A stretch of DNA of 64,000 nucleotides, taken from Calliopum simillimum. Its lineage: Eukaryota > Arthropoda > Insecta > Diptera > Lauxaniidae. The notes below the pieces were generated by a model. It saw only the letters and a program-made list of their open reading frames with translations. It was not told the origin of the DNA and did not search any database. The position numbers and the translations under genes are program-made. The first letter of the stretch is position 1. The number at the start of each line of letters is the position of its first letter. Shown in pieces: positions 42,501 through 48,789 of this stretch. Where the stretch lies: the NCBI GenBank assembly GCA_951812925.1, contig OX638370.1, positions 24,977,964 to 25,041,963 of the forward strand, read 5' to 3'.

Positions 42501-44782
42501 GCCTTTTTGTCCATATTCGCCTAGTTTTTGCTCAGAGCTTGCTCCGTTTATTCCTAGAATTTATGTTTTTTTTTTGGCGTTATCGCGGATAATGCTCATA
42601 AAATTGCACTTCAAAGGATTTGGACTAAAAATCGGATCAATCCATTTAAGTCCGAAAGATTGAAATGGATAAAGCGGACGCAATCTATTTATCTATCTGA
42701 ATCCATATTCTGATCCAGAATTGTGTACCAGATTTCTCGGATAGATTTGGATTCAGAATCGGATCAATGCATTTTAATCCAGGGAATATGGATTGTTGCG
42801 AAAGATTGGAATGGTTTTAAATAGACGCAGTCTATCAATCTTTCTGGATCCAGATTTTTATCCAGAATTGTGTACCATACACTCATTATAGATTTAGAAA
42901 CATCGTTAAACTAATCTATTTTCATCAAGAGAATATGGATTATAATAAAAGATTAAAATGGATTATATATGTATATGTATTTGATGTACGCAAACATTTT
43001 TCCAAGAGAGCAAATTACTTCAATTAAAATGATCTCTAAAAAGTGCGACAAGCGCAGACCATGTGCTATGGAAAAACGCGATGAATGCGACTTGAAATAT
43101 TGCAGGTGCCAATCGCACCCTGCGAGGAATTAAAGTCCAACTACAATCCATTTGATTCCTTTTCAATTCAAGTATGCACTTGAGAAAAAAGCGCAATCGA
43201 TGTTAATCCAGTTAAATCCATTTTTAGCCCAACAAGATACTCCATGATTTTATGTAATAACTAGACTTTGCTGATTTGGAGATAATATTTGGGCACGAAC
43301 AATATCGTGGGTTCCTTGGATTGTGGTATTTTTTACAGGAATTAGAGTTCAACTCCAATCCATTTGAGTCCTTTTCAATCCAACTATGCAGTTAGAAAAA
43401 AAGCGCGATCAATGTCAATCTAGTCTTATCCAGTTTAATCCAACTGCAATCATTTAAATTTATGTAAACCTTTCTTGTTACTGCACTTTATACACATCAA
43501 GTAAATGCCATTTTTTAAGTGAATAATAAGTTCGAATAAGTTAATTTTTTATTTTTCAAATCCATTTCAATCCATTACATTGAAGTAGATTAAAATGGAT
43601 TGGTATTCAATCCAGAGGTTTCGAGGTCTGGATTGTACGGATCCAAATAAGTAGATTCAAATGGACACTTTCTTTATCCATATTAATCCATTAGAATCTA
43701 GACGCGGCACAAGGGAACATATAGATATAAATTTTTAAAAATTTATTCCGGCATCTCTTTGCTAAGTCCTACCCGTTTCCACCGACCCAAAGAGATTTAT
43801 TTTGAAAGTAAATTTTATGAGCGGGAAAATTAAAGTTACTCTTCCTTTTTTTCTTATCTTCCATTTGCCATCTGCCATTTGCTAGTTTTTTAAAGACGTT
43901 CAATGCCAATTGTCAAAGTTAAAAGGTTCCTCTTGATCGAAAATAATCAAAATCGGTAGCTCTGTTAAGATTTATACGAAGATTTAACATAAAACTAGAT
44001 TTATTTTTGCATGGTAAATCACGTGATTAATAGCGAGATTTAAAGTCTCAAAACAGTCGTAAATCACCTCATAAATCTCCGGTGGAAACGTAGTATAACA
44101 GTAATTTAAAGAAAAATGGCTTGTATAGATCTTAGTTTTAAACAAAACACAAGTATAGTACGTGTAAGTAGGGCAATCTTTTTTTCTATTTTGTAGGAAA
44201 ATATCGAAAAACCGTGAAAAACGAAATAATCACAATTTTATCAAAAATTCGGTTATTTCATCGAATAAATGTGATAACTTTGTATTTTTCATTTTTGTTT
44301 TTAATCGTTCCACCCTAATTTTCATTATTTAAGAAAACACAAAATTCACTTTTTCTCTTTTTCTTGGCAACACATTAAAGAATTTGTTGAAATAATAAAA
44401 CACAACACATAAAATAATTAAAATTTTTTAATATAACGCTTAAACTTCAATTAAGCATTTGACAGCTGTCAAATTCAATTTGAAAACATTCTGTCATTCT
44501 AGTGAAGCCGAAGCCAACATACTCATCACTGTGTGTTGTTGTGCTCTTTTGTTTTTGTAAAGTGCCATTTGTTTGCTTTTGTTGTTGTGCTGTATTAGCT
44601 GTGGTTGTTGTTGTTGTCGGCGTCGCCGTTGTAACCGTTGCCGCATCATTTGTTGTTGCTGTTGTTGTTGTTGCTCTATCTCTATCTGTTACTTTCAAAT
44701 ATGAATTTAAAAATTGCAATAACACAACTGTCACAAATGTCAAAATCACTGACATGAAATCAAAGCACGTGAGAAAGAACAT
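12128..44782 (-). CDS. Dbl-family RhoGEF (DH-PH), seven coding exons, 482 aa
   Basis: Exons in order: 44782-44523, 41555-41448, 36692-36359, 15564-15478, 15400-15296, 12751-12620, 12550-12128. Their lengths (260, 108, 334, 87, 105, 132 and 423 nt) sum to 1,449, and phases agree at every junction. The DH domain (about residues 149-340) starts at FIIDELIQTEENYVNNLRKG and includes FLVQPIQRLTRYPLLLQQF (278-296). The PH domain (about 343-450) starts at ILSQGQF, passes VFLFDRCFICTE and ends in the helix SRWLRCARKII with the usual Trp. DH-PH proteins exchange GDP for GTP on Rho-family GTPases. Hydrophobic segments lie at about 2-29 and 466-478, ending near the stop; a membrane location is my inference. 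The start is the first ATG after an in-frame TAA (44803-44801). I cannot assign a named orthologue. Confidence 0.9.
12620..12751 (-). CDS. RhoGEF coding exon 6 (end of DH)
   Basis: A 132-nt, 44-codon exon with EFYKSGISCKPVLTSVCKLE and then TRLRRLLEVVNQSEEVLTID, the last DH helix leading into the DH-PH linker. The acceptor is ATTTCACAG|GAA and the donor GAG|GTATGT. Phase 0 at both ends. Confidence 0.95.
12814..13182 (+). repeat. Dispersed repeat copy, left partner of an inverted pair in RhoGEF intron 5
   Basis: Begins TATTAATAC, contains GCACGACTTTGAATTATACA and AAAGGTATTTTTGTGTAAGT, and ends near ACATTTGTGGTCAAA. The reverse complement is found at 18493-18898 with roughly 85-90% identity by eye and a ~30-bp indel. 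It includes a (TTTTC)n microsatellite at about 13045-13070. Confidence 0.8.
13255..14300 (+). repeat. Tandem array, ~122-bp unit, in RhoGEF intron 5
   Basis: About nine diverged units start at GATCCAAAATGGCGGACAAT, then run TTTCTCAAAAA, an ATTATATCA-type stretch, AAAATTGTGGCTAGGGGC, TTTTTGAGGTCGCTGATTCC, AAATTCGGGA and TTTTTCGAAAA. Unit starts fall near 13259, 13381, 13505, 13640, 13761, 13950, 14034 and 14160. The ORFs inside it are by-products. Confidence 0.8.
14301..15295. other. Intron 5 sequence, no feature recognised
   Basis: AT-rich intronic DNA up to the exon 5 donor at 15295; nothing named. Confidence 0.5.
15296..15400 (-). CDS. RhoGEF coding exon 5 (DH conserved region 3)
   Basis: A 105-nt, 35-codon exon encoding ALQTELKDKLGIDS and the DH signature FLVQPIQRLTRYPLLLQQF, the helix that contacts the GTPase. 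The acceptor is TTCTTCTAG|GCG and the donor TCG|GTAAG. A 77-bp intron separates it from exon 4. It is in phase 0 at both ends, so exons 4 and 5 together form a 192-nt in-frame block. Confidence 0.95.
15478..15564 (-). CDS. RhoGEF coding exon 4 (DH)
   Basis: An 87-nt, 29-codon exon encoding RNQFYCYVVFTMNKK and LQLRQENREWFS, the middle helices of the DH fold. The acceptor is CTTTTACAG|AGA and the donor TCG|GTAAG. It is phase 0 at both ends. The frame was chosen by its fit to exons 3 and 5; a longer shadow frame reads through the same bases. Confidence 0.9.
16381..16452 (+). mobile_element. Non-LTR retrotransposon 3'-end fragment (same segment as the 6.5-7.8 kb array)
   Basis: GGAAATCCAGAATATCAGAT, then CTTGGAGAGAAATCAAAGTT, then GAAGAATCGAGTTCAATGGA, aligns with 58309-58380 block by block. 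It is a single copy on the plus strand in RhoGEF intron 3, with stops in the coding frame. Confidence 0.6.
16622..17542. mobile_element. Foldback element, ~240-bp arms, ~430-bp centre
   Basis: The left arm (16622-16877) starts CATTCTTGTGTTAATTCGAT. The right arm (17306-17542) ends with the complement, ATCGATTTAACACAAGAATG. Shared internal blocks include AACCCCCACATGTAGGTCAT and its complement ATGACCCACATGTGGGGGTT. The centre holds a copy of the CCCATTATA repeat (17045-17165). It lies in RhoGEF intron 3. Confidence 0.8.
17543..18492. other. Intron 3 sequence, no gene recognised
   Basis: Holds unconvincing frames of 82 and 118 codons on the minus strand (17577-17825 and 18007-18363). Neither matches a family I know. 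Confidence 0.4.
18493..18898 (-). repeat. Dispersed repeat copy, right partner of the inverted pair in RhoGEF intron 3
   Basis: Reverse complement of the 12814-13182 repeat: TTTGACCACAAATG at the inner end, TGTGCACACTTGCACAAAAA inside and GTATTAATA at the outer end. It carries about 30 bp (around TTGTCGTTGCTAATTTTAAA) that the left copy lacks. Confidence 0.8.
18899..20778. other. Intron 3 sequence, no feature recognised
   Basis: Simple AT-rich DNA. Short ORFs only. Confidence 0.5.
20779..21045 (+). repeat. Minisatellite, ~53-bp unit
   Basis: Repeated blocks of CCTATTTTCCATTAGTGGTC, GTACTATTCGTGGCC and CTAATACCTTA recur about five times with substitutions. Starts lie near 20780, 20838, 20891, 20945 and 20990. 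Confidence 0.65.
21046..22684. other. Intron 3 sequence, no gene recognised
   Basis: A weak direct similarity (AAGACCACCATAGCAC.. at 21253 and AAGCCACCATTGTCG.. at 21491) is the only pattern I see. Confidence 0.4.
22685..23374. mobile_element. TIR element with ~105-bp arms
   Basis: Starts CCCGACTGGCAATATATAGA and ends with the complement. The arms continue through TCAGAATGGCTATATATGAA and CAATCCACGCCAAGTGTACC with only a few differences. The interior shares blocks with 4961-5590. The nearby ORFs at 22682-22915 and 23165-23404 share ALAWIASYIA-like residues only because they read the two arms. A 27-bp piece of the same TIR reappears at 24974-25000, just beyond the next element. Confidence 0.8.
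23399..24960. mobile_element. Large foldback element, ~770-bp arms, almost no loop
   Basis: A 1,562-bp near-palindrome flanked by TA on both sides (23397-23398 and 24961-24962). Its ends are GACTGACCCAAAAAAACTAA and the complement. The arms match over essentially their whole length, for example CAAGCTCGATAAGTAGCGCT, GACCATCGCGGTTTTCGTCT and their complements. They meet at about 24150-24180 with a loop of roughly 20 bases. It has no coding capacity; ORFs in the arms mirror each other. TA target use suggests mobilisation by a Tc1/mariner-type enzyme, which is inference. Confidence 0.85.
25001..27209. other. Intron 3 sequence, no gene recognised
   Basis: Short ORFs only; a brief CAG run lies at about 26490. 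Nothing named. Confidence 0.45.
27210..27300 (+). pseudogene. Possible Ty3/gypsy-type integrase C-terminal fragment
   Basis: About 30 codons read LIKKDLPIIKGKPKV and LHIERLAPYAN. The Lys-rich stretch, then V(L)HIERL.PY, is the pattern found at the end of retroviral-type integrases of LTR retrotransposons. No other part of the element is visible nearby and the TIR element at 27297 cuts it off. It is too short for certainty. Confidence 0.35.
28440..29382 (-). mobile_element. 5'-truncated non-LTR retrotransposon with poly(A) tail
   Basis: On the minus strand the reverse-transcriptase C-terminal half is followed by a short 3' UTR and an A-run (the T-run at 28440-28459). Loss of the 5' part with a retained poly(A) is the usual outcome of target-primed reverse transcription. 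Homology starts near TIFVNDIFSI, at the boundary of the RT palm, so the enzyme's first half is absent. Confidence 0.8.
28517..29382 (-). pseudogene. Reverse transcriptase C-terminal fragment (non-LTR)
   Basis: About 288 codons remain open. The catalytic motif is HAYADDIQLYM, followed by DLESINEWALANCLTLNATK (thumb side), KARSLGFHLNSLLNC, VIQLIVPIICYSELVYSKL and the C-terminal block RLFFINAIRLWNSLPSQCR. YADD with a downstream RLWNSLP block is typical of CR1/jockey-like non-LTR elements; the exact clade is not fixed here. Codons upstream of 29382 in the same frame belong to other elements, so the longer 383-codon frame is chimeric. Confidence 0.85.
29692..29833 (+). repeat. Minisatellite, ~38-bp unit (first block)
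   Basis: Units of GGATGCGCATCGCTCTCGCA followed by TTCAGAAATGCTCTTT repeat three to four times and end in TGGATGCTTTTTGGATGACA. The same unit and the same end recur at 30140-30229. Confidence 0.75.
29995..30085 (-). repeat. tRNA-like segment (SINE head or tRNA pseudogene)
   Basis: The minus strand reads TGGAGCAGTGGTCTTGCGAC (A-box like) and, about 45 nt later, GGTTCAACTCCGG (B-box like, consensus GGTTCGANTCC). The arms do not fold into an intact cloverleaf by eye, so a SINE-derived or decayed copy is more likely than a working tRNA. Confidence 0.5.
30140..30229 (+). repeat. Minisatellite, second block
   Basis: Two units of CTCGCTACCAGAAATGCTCT and TTGGATGCGCTTTG, ending in the same TGGATGCTTTTTGGATGACA as the block at 29692-29833. 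Confidence 0.65.
30970..31310 (+). mobile_element. Copy of the CTACGTTTCCACC MITE family, ends worn
   Basis: CCGGAGATTTAGCTGTGACG at the left, CATAAGCGGGAAAATTAAAG and CCACTTGATCGAAAATAG inside. The blocks are in the same order as the complete copy at 56720-56984. Outer TIR bases are not preserved. Confidence 0.65.
31311..32860. other. Intron 3 sequence, no gene recognised
   Basis: Short ORFs only. Confidence 0.4.
32861..33622 (+). mobile_element. Helentron/DINE-1-like element, opened by a hAT-type MITE
   Basis: Starts CTAGTAAGGGTGTAACTTTT and ends ATACCCTGGGTGTAGGGTTT AAAAA. Subterminal ATACCCT near the start and AGGGT near the end are complementary. The interior carries two GGGAGGTGCCACG-type blocks and GCCAGCCAGACAGACG. 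The shared ends define a family with six copies here. Resemblance to Drosophila DINE-1/Helentrons is from memory of the motif, not from a search. Confidence 0.7.
33345..33498. mobile_element. hAT-type MITE inside the Helentron-like copy
   Basis: 154 bp with ends CAGGGCCGTGCACA and the complement of CAGGATCGTGCGCA. The flanks GCCATATC and GCTAAATC both derive from GCTATATC, which is the uninterrupted sequence in the other Helentron copies. That gives an 8-bp duplication with later point changes. Confidence 0.75.
33925..34440 (+). repeat. Dispersed repeat, second copy at 50066-50640
   Basis: GTACCTGGAGCCCGATCCCT, TCAATAATCTGATCTTATTA, CGATGTTTTTATTCATAACT and, later, GACGGATTCAGCGTCAAAA occur in both copies in order. 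No ends are visible. Confidence 0.7.
34441..36358. other. Intron 3 sequence, no feature recognised
   Basis: AT-rich DNA up to the exon 3 donor; poly(A/T) runs only. Confidence 0.5.
36359..36692 (-). CDS. RhoGEF coding exon 3 (start of DH domain)
   Basis: An acidic stretch (QEDEDTLSLENLFPCDQSE) leads into DH conserved region 1 (FIIDELIQTEENYVNNLRKG) and continues through EEIVMLHEREILPMMLRNH to LFDDFAGYFD. The donor is GAT|GTGAGT. The acceptor after TTGAAAAG gives the only phase that joins exon 2; a second AG lies a few bases on. The alternative TTG start inside this exon is unlikely to be used. Confidence 0.9.
36693..37247. other. Intron 2 sequence, no feature recognised
   Basis: Nothing named between the exon 3 acceptor and the hAT-type MITE. 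Confidence 0.5.
37256..37548. mobile_element. hAT-type MITE with perfect 8-bp target duplication
   Basis: TAATTCCT at 37248-37255 is repeated at 37549-37556. The 293-bp element starts AGTGATGAGCG and ends in ACTCATCACAAC. The subterminal regions are rich in GGTCTTGGTCTTGGTCT and its complement. A fragment of the same family occurs near 63820-63975. Confidence 0.8.
37557..38377. other. Intron 2 sequence, no feature recognised
   Basis: Nothing named. Confidence 0.5.
38378..39013. mobile_element. Foldback element, ~300-bp arms, ~40-bp loop
   Basis: The ends are ACACAGTCCTGCG and CGCAGGACTGTGT. The arms agree over nearly their full length, for example AATCCGAATATGACCACCGA, CATCCTGAAAGTAGTCTAGT and GAGATATCATCGATTGAAGT-like blocks with their complements. 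Possible flanking TTA on both sides. Fragments of the same family are seen at 10500-10620 and 46030-46330. Confidence 0.85.
39014..40864. other. Intron 2 sequence; one arm of the CCCATTATA repeat, otherwise empty
   Basis: 39866-39985 carries AACCCATTATAACCAAGTTT, the arm also seen at 8767. No gene recognised. Confidence 0.5.
40865..41197 (+). mobile_element. Helentron-like element, internally deleted
   Basis: Starts CTAGTAAGGGTGTTACTTTT and ends ACCCCGGGTGTAGTGCATAA AAA. The DINE-like GACATGGCTATATCGACTC section is missing; the sequence jumps from TTCTTAGTGTCTGGA to AGGACAAAGTG. Both family ends are present. Confidence 0.7.
41448..41555 (-). CDS. RhoGEF coding exon 2
   Basis: The acceptor is TTTTGTTTTCAG and the donor is TA|GTAAGT. 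It encodes a Ser-rich linker including SPRSSARNSLRNGSISHLIS and QDSLCDEY. Its 108 nt (a multiple of 3) enter and leave in phase 2, so skipping it would keep the frame. There is no recognisable domain; the Arg/Ser pattern resembles a phosphorylation-prone linker, which is inference. Confidence 0.75.
42190..42560 (+). mobile_element. Helentron-like fragment, no ends
   Basis: Successive blocks TGCTTGTATGGTAGATGCCA, CACGCCTTCTTTTCTGAATT and TTTTTGCTCAGAGCTTGC recur two to three times, as inside the complete copy at 61690-62465. Confidence 0.65.
42600..43720. repeat. Repeats built on GGATTAAAATGGATT
   Basis: The blocks GGATTTGGATTCAGAATCGG, ATCAATGCATTTTAATCC and TCCAGAATTGTGTACCA recur about 130-147 bp apart (42619-42880). 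A second pair of ~185-bp direct repeats (43115-43245 and 43300-43430) shares CCATTTGATTCCTTTTCAAT and AAAAAAGCGC. Both strands of the ATCCATTTTAATC motif appear. Confidence 0.6.
43745..44093 (+). mobile_element. CTACGTTTCCACC MITE family, left end lost
   Basis: The right end CTCCGGTGGAAACGTAG followed by TA is intact. Inside, GAGCGGGAAAATTAAAGTTA and TTGATCGAAAATAATCAAAA match the complete copy at 56720-56984. Confidence 0.7.
44523..44782 (-). CDS. RhoGEF coding exon 1
   Basis: Encodes residues 1-86 and two bases of codon 87. The start region MFFLTCFDFMSVILTFVTVV is strongly hydrophobic, followed by VTDRDR and a Thr-rich linker with QQQKQ that arises from ACA/CAA repeats. An upstream in-frame TAA at 44803-44801 supports the ATG at 44782. 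The donor reads GA|GTATGT and leaves phase 2, exactly what exon 2 needs. Exons 2-7 are anchored by homology, but exon 1 rests on splice signals, phase and the open frame. Confidence 0.7.
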
Positions 44783-46964
44783 TTTCACTTGCGATTTTTT
44801 TTATATGTTTGCGAACTGTCAAAATTTCATCAAATTTCATTAATTTAATTTAATTTTTTTCTTTTATTTTCGTTGCTTTTAACTTGACGTTCATTCCGTT
44901 AACTCACGGCATTTTCGTCCGCTACGCTATAAACGCGCCGAGATCACAAAACCAACTGGTTGTGGGTTGTAGCATTTTGGCTAATATGGTTTTATGACAA
45001 ATCTAAAATGAACATTTTCGCGAGCATTAGTGAAAGAGCGTCATGTTTGTATATTGCTGATAACGTGGTTGAGCTTTTTTCTCTCTTTATCTCTCTCAGT
45101 TAACAATAGGGTGGGTTGAAAAAAAATTATGAACTCAATCTATGCTGATCGTTTTCTTAATGGTCTTATCGGCGATATTGAAAAAACTAGCAAAATAATG
45201 CGAGAGTTGCCATCTTTTGAAAGATATTATTGAAATTAAAATCTCTTTTGCAATTATTCTAATGAAAGATTCATAAGGTAAGAATAAAACTATACAATCT
45301 CAATTCGACATTCATAACTCCGAAAAATTTCCGGGGCATACACATATGAATATCTGGAATATTATTGAAACGTTTTTAAATCTTGGACACAAAAACAAAA
45401 TCGGAGACTGTCCGGGACACTTTGTTCAGCATAATCTAAATAATACTCTCTGAAAATTTAAAAAAGCACAAATAACCTATAAGTTAAATCAAAACTCGTT
45501 AGAATAGTCTTATATACATGCATATGACTACGAGTCTTCCCGGGCAGTCAAGTGACTCTGAACCTTATCAAGGAGGAACAGTGTGATACGTGGTGTTCTA
45601 AGACCCACTTATTTAGCTTAGATAAATCCCATGGCATTGACGAAATACATTATTATTCCAGAACAGTAGGAAAAGAGGCTATACAAAAGATCTTCTATGC
45701 CATGGAAGAAACAAAATATTAAGTAGAGGCCTGAGTTTGAAAATAATAAAAATTGCCAAATACACTGTGTTATACAACGTTTATCTGTGACGAGATTTAT
45801 AATACTCATTTTTAAATCCTACCCAAACCACCGGTCATAAAAGTTTTATTTTTGACAGTAGGTAATAAGTCATAAGCAGGAAAATTAAAGTTGTTTTCTA
45901 TGGGAAAAATAACATTTTGTATTTTATATTTTTCTCTTTAATTACACAAATTTAGAACTTTTTTTTATTCTTGTATGTTACAGCCAAGTAGTAGGGTTTA
46001 AGAATTTGAAATTGGTTTTTTTCTATCACATCATGATTTTAAGTTATCCTTGCTTCAGATTACGAAATGCGCTGTATTCAACCATATGGCGTACTTCCAG
46101 GATAGTGTAATTTATTTTAGCCAATTGCCATGAACTTAATCATACATCCTTTACCTTTTCTTTTTTCCATTTGGATCATAACATGACCAATTTTCATCCA
46201 TTGAAATACAGGCAACTCAACTCCATGCAAATATATTTGAGTTGAAAAACCTTTATTTCAGTATACGATTACCCCCAAAGTAATAATCCAATTGGAAAAG
46301 TTAAAAGATAAATGAGTGTGGTAATGACTAAAGCAGCCAACGTATTTTGAGTGAAAATCGGTAGATACTTATCCAAAAATTAGGAGTTTGATAATAAAAT
46401 CTATTCAAGTAAAAATACACCAAAATTTCCAGTTTTCAGTCTATTCAAAACATTTTATGCTAAGTACATATCTGAATACGCGTAAATAAAAAAAATAACT
46501 TAATTTATCTTCGGCAATTGTCATAGCTCCCGGACTTTTCTGGACCAACATTGATCCTTCAAAGTCGTATTTTTCGTGAAATTCGATCTTCGGCCGGAAA
46601 TCAGGAGATAATTTAGTAGCAGGCTCAATCAAGAAACCAGATTAAAATCAAGAGCCTCCTAAAAAATCAGTAAAGTTAGCTGCTTTAGTTATGACTATCC
46701 AATAGCGTTGGCAAATATCTATTACTGTTATTGTGATAAGACTTCAAAAATGCCTCGAAACAGCGATTATTCCACATTGAAGCAGAATATTTTATAATCC
46801 TTACGTGATAAAAAAACTGAGTTCATATTCATAATAAGAAGGTCGCAGTCCACCATAAATGTTAACTCTGTTGAGGTTATGCGAAGATTTTAAATGAATC
46901 TCATCAGTAGTACCTATGTATATAAATTTATTTTTGTATGGTAAATCAAGTCAGTAACTACCCT
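44783..46964. other. Upstream of the RhoGEF: no gene; repeat fragments only
   Basis: 44880-44960 is the least AT-rich part and lies 100-180 bp upstream of the RhoGEF ATG. I find no convincing TATA or initiator in the right orientation. Fragments of the CTACGTTTCCACC family (45783-45910, 46855-46950) and of the 38.4-kb foldback (46030-46330) are present. Confidence 0.4.
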
Positions 46965-47215
46965 ATCGGAAATTTCCAAGCGCTTTCATAAAAAGGCAAA
47001 TAACAAGCGCTTTACTCTCACTAGACTATCGAAAATTTCCAAGCGATTACATAAAATCAAATAAAAAGCGCTTTGGCCTCAATGCCCAATCAGATTTTTC
47101 TAAGCGCTTTCCTAAAATCAAATGAAACGCACTTGCCCCTCTCAGAGTCTACTGCTTCAACTAAAGCACTTCCTTTTTGATGCTTGTACTGCTCAAATAA
47201 AGCGCTTTACTCTCC
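46965..47215 (+). repeat. Minisatellite, ~61-bp unit containing AAGCGCTTT
   Basis: Units of TTTCCAAGCGCTTTCATAAA, ATCAAATAAAAAGCGCTTT and a CTCTC-rich spacer recur about four times (starts near 46977, 47038, 47100 and 47160). Confidence 0.7.
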
Positions 47216-47760
47216 CTATCTCACTTCATTAACCTTTTCAGTCATTTGTAGCCATATGGCTACACAACCTTTAGCGGCTCTGTGGAGCCATGTAGACTTA
47301 ATTTGTTGAATATATTTTTGATTATTATGATTCTTTAGAGTTTTAAGATCAACTAAAAATTTTAAAATTTTTTGTTCGAAGCCAACGCTATGAAAATAGC
47401 ACTTTTTAAGTAAAGTGTTTTTCAAAACGAAATTTTTTGCTTTATGAGAGACTTTGTTTTTAAATTTTTTTTTCAAAAAATTTATATGAAACAAAATAAA
47501 TTAAGTCTAGAAATAGATAAAGAAAACATGTCTTTACAATACTGTAAATATAATGTGAAATCACTGATTTATATGGTGTTATTAAGAGATTTTTTATGAA
47601 AAACACCTCTTTCTAGACGAAATTTTGATATGAACTTTTTGTATGGGGTGATGAACCAATACAGCAAAACGGTTAACACCAATGAATTCATCATGCCCGA
47701 ATTAGGTAAGAATAATAGATTTCCCGTCCGACCAAATTTTCAACTAGCACAGTGTAATTA
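47216..47760. other. No feature recognised
   Basis: A 92-codon Lys/Phe-rich frame on the minus strand (47216-47494) resembles no family. Confidence 0.4.
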
Positions 47761-47840
47761 CTATCGATAGGTTGTTCTAAGCCATCGATAGTCACGATAG
47801 TGGGAGACTGTCGATAATATCGATAGTGCCATCGATAGCT
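47761..47840. promoter_or_regulatory. Cluster of six CGATA motifs
   Basis: Within 80 bp occur CTATCGATAG, CATCGATAG, CACGATAG, TGTCGATAAT, TATCGATAG and CATCGATAG. TATCGATA is the DREF site of housekeeping promoters, and clustered CGATA is the BEAF-32 pattern at Drosophila boundaries. Function here is inferred only from motif density; no gene start is seen next to it. Confidence 0.35.
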
Positions 47841-48789
47841 GGCGAGCTCTACTTTTGATATAACTAAAGAAATGTAGAGATATTTTAGGGGATAGTTGAA
47901 ATTGTATAAGTTTTTCCATTTAAACGTCTTTTTTGAACAGAAATGTAAGGTAAATAAAGTTAAAATTTTAGAATCGAAATTTTTTTCCGTTCACCTCATA
48001 AGTCGATCGCTCTCTTAAGCAAACAAAAGCGCTCACTTAATTAAAGCTTCATACTCTTCACGTTTTATAGCAACTCTTTATATTACTCGCGCGTAGTATT
48101 GTACTTTGTAGTTTAATTTATTTGTTTATTAACGAACGCGTGGTGCTCTTGTTTTTTATTTAAAACAAAATAAAACTTTTTTCTCACTTTTGTTTATTTT
48201 GATCACTTTTTGTGTTTATACACATGTTTCAATGTTGCAGACGTGTTTTATCATTTGTTTACATTTTCAAAAGTAGTACGAGTACAACCATTTGCATATG
48301 GCTTCAGTTCTGATGATAAATTATAGTAATTTTCATGCCACTTTTTGTTTGGAATTCAATTTACATCTTTCATTAAATGTTTCAAAAACGTTTTTCGCTT
48401 CTTTTATCTTTTTGTGCGTACAATAAAATGAAATTTTCATTGGTAAAGGTGGTGAAAACTATTTTGGTTTTTTTGTTTTTTATGGTAATCTTGAAAATGT
48501 TGCTGCTGCTGAACAATAAGCAATGAAATATATGATGCTGTCATTTCAATTAGCGTTAGTTAAAAGATTGCAAACGCAAAACTAAAATTTATTTATGTAA
48601 ATAAACCAAATCAGAGCGTAAAAATATATACACTGAAAATAATTTTTATCATAATATAAATATTGGTTTTTGTAATGTTTGTGTTTAAGATAAACATTAC
48701 AAAAGCCGTGCTTAATTGAAATTTGGATGTACTCTATTGATTATGTCATTTTTAAAGGAACTAAAACGTTTACGGGTTTTTATTGCAGA
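47841..48789. other. No feature recognised
   Basis: AT-rich, short ORFs only. Confidence 0.45.

Larger units (their letters stand above)
41865..44315. mobile_element. TIR element filling most of RhoGEF intron 1, with three nested repeats
   Basis: Ends GGGTGGAGCGATTAAC and the complement of GGGTGGAACGATTAAA, flanked by TA on both sides (41863-41864 and 44316-44317). The arms also share a TTCGAAAATA/TATTCGATGAAA-type block. Inside lie a Helentron fragment (42190-42560), a repeat array (42600-43720) and a CTACGTTTCCACC MITE copy (43745-44093). Confidence 0.65.

Noticed and set aside
44502..44843. 113-codon Val/Cys-rich frame on the plus strand
   Set aside because: It is the antisense reading of the ACA/CAA repeats in RhoGEF exon 1, which has matching splice phase and an upstream stop.
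44880..44960. CTATAAACGCG as a TATA box for the RhoGEF
   Set aside because: The TATAAA reads on the plus strand, opposite to the gene, and no initiator follows at the right distance on the minus strand.
45600..45740. Plus-strand reading LDKSHGIDEIHYYSR resembling the start of a non-LTR RT domain (DKSPG.DGI)
   Set aside because: Only about 35 codons with stops on both sides and no further RT motif; too weak to annotate.
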